A model generated the notes under the pieces. It saw nothing but the letters and a program-made list of their open reading frames with translations. It ran no database searches and was not told the DNA's origin. From Eubacterium sp. (lineage in GTDB: Bacteria > Bacillota > Clostridia > Oscillospirales > Acutalibacteraceae), in NCBI GenBank assembly GCA_017458975.1, contig JAFSZK010000099.1, positions 1-56,190 on the forward strand: a stretch of 56,190 nt of DNA, in the 5' to 3' direction. This document shows positions 51,369-56,190 of this stretch, piece after piece. Within the stretch, counting starts at the first letter, position 1. Each line of letters opens with the position of its first letter. The position numbers and the translations under genes are program-made.

Positions 51369-54300
51369 TTAAAGATTGTTTTTAATAATACCGAGTATAT
51401 CCTCGTATGTAAATACGCCTTTTCCTACAAGCACCTTGAAGTACCTGCCGTTAAACGCCGCAAACTGTTCGGGCGTTAAGTAATCGGACCATTCCTCATA
51501 GGTGTAAAGACCGTATTTGTCAATATCGGCTTGCATTTTAGCTTCGTCATACTTCATATCCTCGCCGATATCAAAGTATTCAAAACGGCCTTCATAATCC
51601 TCGCCCGTGATTGAAAGCATATTTTCAACCATAAAGTTTTCATTAAAGGCAGTCTGAAGTGAATAACAGCCGACGGTTTCTTTTGTTACAGTATAGCTTT
51701 CAAGAGTAACCTCGGTATTGCTTGCGTCCGGAAGCTGTTTAACGAAACGGTCGCCGATATAGTCGCTTACATTGGACGGCGTGATATATGCATAAGTATT
51801 CTTATCTTTATCAAAGAAGCCGTGCTGATTGATTGTTCTTACCTCTGTACCGTCGCTGAATGTAAGAGTAAGAACCTCCCACTCTTTACTTCCGTGGTAG
51901 TAGGTGAGTGCAACGGGCTGTGCTTCGTATCGTCCGTTCCACATACTCCAGGTCATTACCATATCGCCCTGCTTAACGTCTTCAATCGGCTTCTGAGTTC
52001 CGTCAGCCATCGTTACAAGCGAGCCTTCGGCAACGCATGAGCTGTAAGTCATAGCTCCGAAAGCGTACTGAATATAGAAGTAATAGGTTGTACCGTCGTT
52101 TGAAACATAGTGATACTGAACTAAATGACTTGAAGCCGAATTATCCTTTTCGATTTCTTTTGAGGTGTAGCAAAGTCCGTTATTATTTTTGCCGTATCCG
52201 TAATACGTAGTTCCCATTGACCTTCCGTACGGCTGATTTGCAAATGCAGCGCCGTTTGCATAACCGAATATTGCGGAATCGGGTCCGTTTGAAGAGCCCT
52301 TGCCGTGGGGCCAGGTCGACGAGCTTTTATCATAGGTATACAGCGCAGCGCCGGTATCCTGGTTATAATCGGTAATATTCAGCTCGCTGAATACGGGAGC
52401 AAAGTAATAGCCCTTGCCCGAGGAATAAGCTGAATTTCCGTTTGATGAAGTTGCGGGAACGGTTACTATCGGATAGTAAACTGTTTTACCGCCAACCGTG
52501 GTTGAGCCTATCGTTGAGCTTGTCTGACTTACGTCGGGCATAACGTAGGTCTTGTTGTCCGTACCTATAACCTGTTTAGCGTTATAGGTACCGGCTGCTC
52601 CCGTATATGCAAATGAAGCATAATATGTTGTCTGGTCGGGCTCAACCGCCGAAACGCTGACGTTAAGAGTTTTTTCGTACGTGTGGTTAAACGCGTTACC
52701 GTCCTTATCATAGTTATACGGGTCGGTATATGTATAAACGACCTCATAATCAGCGGTTTCGTCAAAGCTGATATTGCTGCTTGTTGTATTTGTATAAGCG
52801 GTCTCGCCGACCTTTTTGTACTTAACCGTGTAATCGGAAATGGTGTTTGCATTCTTTGTTACGCTAAGAATCATCGGGTCCCAGCTGAATGCCGATGACG
52901 CATTTTCCTTATCAAATGAAATCTGAACCGATTTAGTACCCGTGTCGTAGTAACAATAATTATTGTCGCCCGCGGTTTTGGGGATGTAATTCTTGTTTGT
53001 GAAGTCAAAGACTTCGTTCGGAAGAACATAGTACTGACCGTTTGTTCTCGGGCTGTATGCGGGAGAGGTAAGCATTGCGGCGCTTCCCATTGACGATTTA
53101 GCCGTGTAAAGAGTTCCCGTATAGCCGAGATATGATTTTTCAACATAACCGTAATTGTTGCCGGTATTATCGTTAACCATACTCTGAGCAGTACTGCTTG
53201 AAATATTGCTTGCGCCGGACATAAAGAATATACCCATATTTACGTACTTTGTATTGTTATTTGTAAAGGTATAATTGCTGTCGTTATAAATGCTTGAAAG
53301 CACGCTGCTGTATGTCGACGGAATATCGTTCTGACTAAGCCAGTTGTACTGGTTAAAAGAATTGATTATGTTAAGCTTAGCGTCAATACCCGAAACTCTT
53401 ATGCCGAGTCCTTTGAGTCCGCCGCGGTCGCTCGTCTGAGTAGTACAGTTTTCAAGAGTGGTTTCACCCTTTTGTATTTCAATGTTTGAAAGAGCACCGC
53501 CCGAGAAGGTCGAGTTAATAAGGTTTACCGTACCCTCCTTAATTTCAAGAGCGTTTTTAGCCTCGGAAACATAGGAGTTATAGATATTAGCGTCTCCGGT
53601 AATCCATACGCCGGGCGCATATTCCTGGTTTGACGTACCGTCTGTTACAAGAGTGGAGTAGATTTTACCCATAAGCACGGCGTTGTTAATCGTTGCGCCG
53701 CCGCTCATTGTAATATACGCGCCGTTAGCGCCCGAGGTATTGGTTCTTACGTCGGTAATGGTAAAGCCGTTACCGTAAATAACAGCTTTGTTGCTGACAG
53801 TGTTTCTGTTAGCGGTTACGTCGCCGAGAAGTACGGTGTTGGAGCTTATGTTGCCGAGCGCGCCGCTTACCTTGTTAGTACCTGAAACAACCTCAAGATA
53901 AAGGGTTGCCGCGGTATTGTTGCCGTGCTTGAGCGTTAAGGTTACAACGCCCGTATTGTTGAATTTAAGAGTACCTTCTCTCCAGTCGGAGGAGTTTGCG
54001 GTAAAGGTACCGGTTGCGCTTCCCGCCTTGTTTGTAACGGTTGCGGTAACGTTTGTTATATCAGCGCCGCTTTCGCTGTCAAAGAAGGTACCGAGAGTTA
54101 CCGTATTGGAAGAGCCGACGCGGTAGAGATAAGAGTCGGTATTAGGCAGCTTAAGCGTGAATTTTTTAATTGTTCTTGCGCTTGTTTCGGAGTTACATAC
54201 AGTACAGGTCTTTACCTCCTGACCGTCCGAATCAAGAGTAGCCGGAGTCTTAACGCTCCAGGAGTCGCCTTCGGTATGACCGGTAGCGGGGATGGTCTGA

Positions 54301-55928
54301 GATGCTCTGCTGATTTCTTCGCCGCATACCGAACAGTAAACAACGCTGTCATAAGAGCCGGCAAGAGTGCAGGTGGCCTCAACGCGGTTTTCCTCAACTG
54401 CAGGAGCAGGAGTATGACCCAAAGCGTTTGTATAATCGCTTACATATGTGTCGCCGCAACGTGAACAGGTGTAAGTCGTGTAACCCGCCTCGGTGCAGGT
54501 CGGAGCAGTGACAACTGAACTATAATCGTGACCTAAAGCGTTAACGTTTGAATCGGTATAAGTATCCTGACATCTTGAACAGGTATGAGTTGTGTATCCC
54601 GCCTCGGTGCAGGTCGGAGCAGTGACAACTGAACTAAAATCGTGACCTAAAGCGTTAACGTTTGAATCGGTATAAGTATCCTGACATCTTGAACAGGTAT
54701 GAGTTGTGTATCCTGCCTCGGTGCAGGTGGGAGCGGTAACAACCGAATTATAGTCGTGACCTAAAGCGGCAAGCGTTACTGCTTCAAGAGTTGTTTCGTT
54801 TTCGCAGGCAGCGTCCGTAAAGTACTTATCGCAAACGGAGCAATAGTAATATGGCGTATTACCCGGTTGTGTACAGCTTGCGCTGACTGCGGGATAATAA
54901 GCGCCGTGCGCAAGCTCAGTATTGAAATAGTCCTCGGAGCAGCTGTTATACTTGATAAGAGTTTTAGCAAGCTTAACCATTGCAGTGTTTGAAGAGGACG
55001 CAATAATTGACGAAGCATAATCAAGAATACGAACGGTAATACTTGCGCCGCCGTAGCTCAGAGTAATGCTTTCTGTAAATTCGACGGGTTTAATTCCCGT
55101 AATGTCAATATAATAAGCCTTTTTGCCTTTTTTATAGGTGTATCCCTTTTCAAAGGTGTGCTCGTTGCTGACAACGGGCTGAGCTTCAAGAAGGGGAGAG
55201 CTTTCGTCGTCAACGTCATAGTAAATACGAAGCTTTGCCGAAGAGGTAAATATAAAAGACATTGACTTAAAGGAAATTAATTCGGAATTGTTTTTAACTA
55301 CCGAGGACGTCGCGCTGCAGCTGTCAACGCCGAGCTCGTTATAATAATCGTCTGTGATTTCAACCGTGTTATCGGAATTGGAAATCATATAAGAGCTGAA
55401 ATAAGCCTGAGCGTATTTTCCGTAAGTTAAAATACATTTACAAAGATTTTTAAGATAATCGCTCTTATATGAAAGCTCTGTATGTACTTCACTGCTCTCC
55501 ATTGAAATAACGCTCTGACAGTATTTAGCCGCCGAGTAGTTAATTGTATCAATTATATTTTCCCCGTCGTCGAGTATTTCAATAACACAGGGCTCAGCCA
55601 TCTGAACCGCCGACTGCGGAATTGAAATCTCAAAATAATCGTCGCTGAGCCCGTCAAAATCAACGTTTACGGTTTTTTCATTATAGCCGTTTAAATCAGT
55701 GTATTCGTTATAGGTATACCTAAGCGCAGACGCGCCGAGACTTTTATATGTATTATAATCAATATAATAATTAGTAACAATATCCTCGCCGAGCGTAAGA
55801 GAAACATAGTTATTTGCGCCGAGGCTCGGTAAACCCTCAGCATGCGTAACAAAACAAGCCCCCGTTATTATGCCGATAAGCATAATAAGAGAGATTAATA
55901 ATGAAATCAGTTTCTTAGTCGGTTTCAT
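51369..55928 (-). CDS. 1519-aa surface protein with CxxC repeats, beta-helix-like region and C-terminal Hint domain
   Basis: A signal peptide (KPTKK, hydrophobic core, THA) is followed by an N-terminal beta/helical region (about 35-340) ending in LLxYGKYAQAYF-like helices, and Cys-pair modules (about 345-590). The latter include three 38-residue repeats, each GHDY...CTEAGYTT.TCSRC. Next is a right-handed beta-helix-like part (about 680-900) with stacked NxxVLxG and TLENCT steps. A Tyr/Ser/Asn-rich part (about 900-1290) leads to a Hint domain from Cys1298 (CVAEGSLVTMADGT), with Thr1365/His1369 as block B and SLQTAFNENFMVENM as the last block. A 75-residue C-terminal tail follows. The terminal His-Asn of inteins is missing. 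Confidence 0.83.
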   Translation of the reverse strand: MKPTKKLISLLISLIMLIGIITGACFVTHAEGLPSLGANNYVSLTLGEDIVTNYYIDYNTYKSLGASALRYTYNEYTDLNGYNEKTVNVDFDGLSDDYFEISIPQSAVQMAEPCVIEILDDGENIIDTINYSAAKYCQSVISMESSEVHTELSYKSDYLKNLCKCILTYGKYAQAYFSSYMISNSDNTVEITDDYYNELGVDSCSATSSVVKNNSELISFKSMSFIFTSSAKLRIYYDVDDESSPLLEAQPVVSNEHTFEKGYTYKKGKKAYYIDITGIKPVEFTESITLSYGGASITVRILDYASSIIASSSNTAMVKLAKTLIKYNSCSEDYFNTELAHGAYYPAVSASCTQPGNTPYYYCSVCDKYFTDAACENETTLEAVTLAALGHDYNSVVTAPTCTEAGYTTHTCSRCQDTYTDSNVNALGHDFSSVVTAPTCTEAGYTTHTCSRCQDTYTDSNVNALGHDYSSVVTAPTCTEAGYTTYTCSRCGDTYVSDYTNALGHTPAPAVEENRVEATCTLAGSYDSVVYCSVCGEEISRASQTIPATGHTEGDSWSVKTPATLDSDGQEVKTCTVCNSETSARTIKKFTLKLPNTDSYLYRVGSSNTVTLGTFFDSESGADITNVTATVTNKAGSATGTFTANSSDWREGTLKFNNTGVVTLTLKHGNNTAATLYLEVVSGTNKVSGALGNISSNTVLLGDVTANRNTVSNKAVIYGNGFTITDVRTNTSGANGAYITMSGGATINNAVLMGKIYSTLVTDGTSNQEYAPGVWITGDANIYNSYVSEAKNALEIKEGTVNLINSTFSGGALSNIEIQKGETTLENCTTQTSDRGGLKGLGIRVSGIDAKLNIINSFNQYNWLSQNDIPSTYSSVLSSIYNDSNYTFTNNNTKYVNMGIFFMSGASNISSSTAQSMVNDNTGNNYGYVEKSYLGYTGTLYTAKSSMGSAAMLTSPAYSPRTNGQYYVLPNEVFDFTNKNYIPKTAGDNNYCYYDTGTKSVQISFDKENASSAFSWDPMILSVTKNANTISDYTVKYKKVGETAYTNTTSSNISFDETADYEVVYTYTDPYNYDKDGNAFNHTYEKTLNVSVSAVEPDQTTYYASFAYTGAAGTYNAKQVIGTDNKTYVMPDVSQTSSTIGSTTVGGKTVYYPIVTVPATSSNGNSAYSSGKGYYFAPVFSELNITDYNQDTGAALYTYDKSSSTWPHGKGSSNGPDSAIFGYANGAAFANQPYGRSMGTTYYGYGKNNNGLCYTSKEIEKDNSASSHLVQYHYVSNDGTTYYFYIQYAFGAMTYSSCVAEGSLVTMADGTQKPIEDVKQGDMVMTWSMWNGRYEAQPVALTYYHGSKEWEVLTLTFSDGTEVRTINQHGFFDKDKNTYAYITPSNVSDYIGDRFVKQLPDASNTEVTLESYTVTKETVGCYSLQTAFNENFMVENMLSITGEDYEGRFEYFDIGEDMKYDEAKMQADIDKYGLYTYEEWSDYLTPEQFAAFNGRYFKVLVGKGVFTYEDILGIIKNNL
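54411..54752 (-). repeat. Three 114-bp tandem coding repeats (38 aa, CxxC module)
   Basis: Units at 54639-54752 and 54525-54638 are nearly identical in DNA; a third (54411-54524) is more diverged. Each encodes a 38-residue unit with one Cys, a TCSRC pair and LGHD(Y/F). They fall at residues about 393-506 of the Hint protein. The nucleotide identity indicates recent duplication. Confidence 0.9.
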
Positions 55929-55950
55929 ATATGCTTCTCCGTTTTAATAA

Positions 55951-55996
55951 TGAATATTGAATAATAAATAATAATTACAATATTATTCACTATTCA
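55951..55996. repeat. Inverted TGAATAN heptamers between peptide gene and Hint protein gene
   Basis: TGAATAT-TGAATAA-TAAATAA runs on the plus strand (55951-55971), and TGAATAG-TGAATAA on the minus strand (55996 to 55983). ATATTGAATA and its complement therefore form a dyad. The same heptamer family is tandem at 31604-31631. Confidence 0.7.
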
Positions 55997-56011
55997 ATAT
56001 CCGTTATTTTT

Positions 56012-56041
56012 CGGATACCCCGAATTTCTCCGGGGTATCCG
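56012..56041. terminator. Strong hairpin just after the second short peptide gene
   Basis: An 11-bp perfect stem CGGATACCCCG / CGGGGTATCCG with an 8-nt loop lies 8 bp after the peptide stop. On the minus strand the following bases are AAAAATAA, so it is not a canonical terminator there. On the plus strand TTTTGTTGTT follows. It may limit or differentiate expression between the peptide and the Hint gene. Confidence 0.55.
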
Positions 56042-56049
56042 TTTTGTTG

Positions 56050-56190
56050 TTATCCAAGCGGAACTCCGCCGCCACCGTTAACGAGGTCGTCGGGAGCGTT
56101 TCCGGGAACAACATCAGCAGGTGTTTGTGTTGGGTCGGATGCTGTTAAGATGTCTTCCTTAGAGGTAACAACAACATTGAAAAGCGGTTC
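56050..56190 (-). CDS. Second short peptide of the EPxL...DIxTxSD type, N terminus cut by window edge
   Basis: 46 residues are visible up to the stop at 56050-56052. The sequence runs EPLFNVVVTSKEDILTASD, then a Pro/Thr/Asp-rich part (TQTPADVV), PDD and a glycine-rich end (NGGGGVPLG). EP-L, S--DI-T-SD and the Gly/Asp-rich tail match the 52-aa peptide at 12307-12465. It precedes the Hint protein and the kinase/PqqD genes on the same strand. Candidate leader-plus-core peptide; the start codon lies beyond the window. Confidence 0.65.
   Translation of the reverse strand, partial: EPLFNVVVTSKEDILTASDPTQTPADVVPGNAPDDLVNGGGGVPLG

Noticed and set aside
51369..52040. Splicing intein
   Set aside because: The terminal His-Asn and following nucleophile are missing, and the flanks do not join into a known protein family.
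54411..54752. Possible CRISPR or satellite array
   Set aside because: The 114-bp units are in frame, coding and without spacers, so they are protein repeats.
49448..56190. Standard lasso peptide cluster
   Set aside because: HprK-like and PqqD genes are present, but no asparagine-synthetase-like cyclase, transglutaminase-type protease or ABC exporter gene is in the window.

Overview
The window looks like a chromosomal segment from an anaerobic Firmicute of class Clostridia, probably Ruminococcaceae/Oscillospiraceae-like. The evidence is the Gram-positive housekeeping order miaB-ymcA(ylbF)-mutS-mutL-miaA and yggS-sepF-divIVA-ileS-lspA-rluD, strong AGGAGG ribosome binding sites with ATG/GTG/TTG starts, consensus SigA-type promoters, a T-box, a TPP riboswitch, a Na+-pumping decarboxylase pair, and very large secreted proteins with FIVAR-like, CxxC and dockerin-like modules. 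The genus assignment is inference. No rRNA, tRNA, CRISPR array, prophage or insertion sequence was recognised.

Left part (1-6.8 kb): the 3'-truncated methylmalonate-semialdehyde dehydrogenase gene (minus) lies downstream of a thiamine/pyrimidine-precursor ABC uptake operon (thiamine-binding protein, permease, lipoprotein, ATPase) controlled by a TPP riboswitch with an attenuating terminator. A few bases away, divergently, a threonine T-box leader drives thrS.

Secreted-protein locus 1 (6.8-12.5 kb): a consensus promoter and a roughly 150-nt leader precede a 1740-aa secreted protein. A 52-aa peptide gene and a strong terminator follow.

Metabolic operon (12.6-23.6 kb): tyrA-aroB-aroA-aroC-pheA make phenylalanine and tyrosine precursors from the shikimate pathway. 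They are followed by a VTT membrane protein, a galactokinase-like GHMP kinase, a diacylglycerol-kinase-family protein and a membrane-anchored glycoside-hydrolase-like protein. Next come a 44-aa membrane peptide (minus) and a divergent oadG-oadB pair, then pcrA convergent with malQ through a shared palindromic terminator.

Housekeeping block (29.6-49.4 kb, plus): tRNA modification, mismatch repair, cell division, isoleucyl-tRNA synthetase, lipoprotein signal peptidase, pseudouridine synthase, a HAD hydrolase, an ArsR metal sensor, and a three-gene FAD/NAD oxidoreductase set resembling the anaerobic glycerol-3-phosphate dehydrogenase system.

Secreted-protein locus 2 (49.4-56.2 kb, minus): a second short peptide (cut by the window edge) precedes a 1519-aa surface protein ending in a Hint (hedgehog/intein) domain. 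Then come an HPr-kinase-like protein, a PqqD-like recognition protein and two small secreted proteins. The two short peptides share an EPxL ... DIxTxSD pattern and each sits beside a giant secreted protein. With the PqqD/kinase pair this suggests an undescribed peptide-modification system, possibly phosphorylating. This is the most interesting part of the window, and the functional link is inference.
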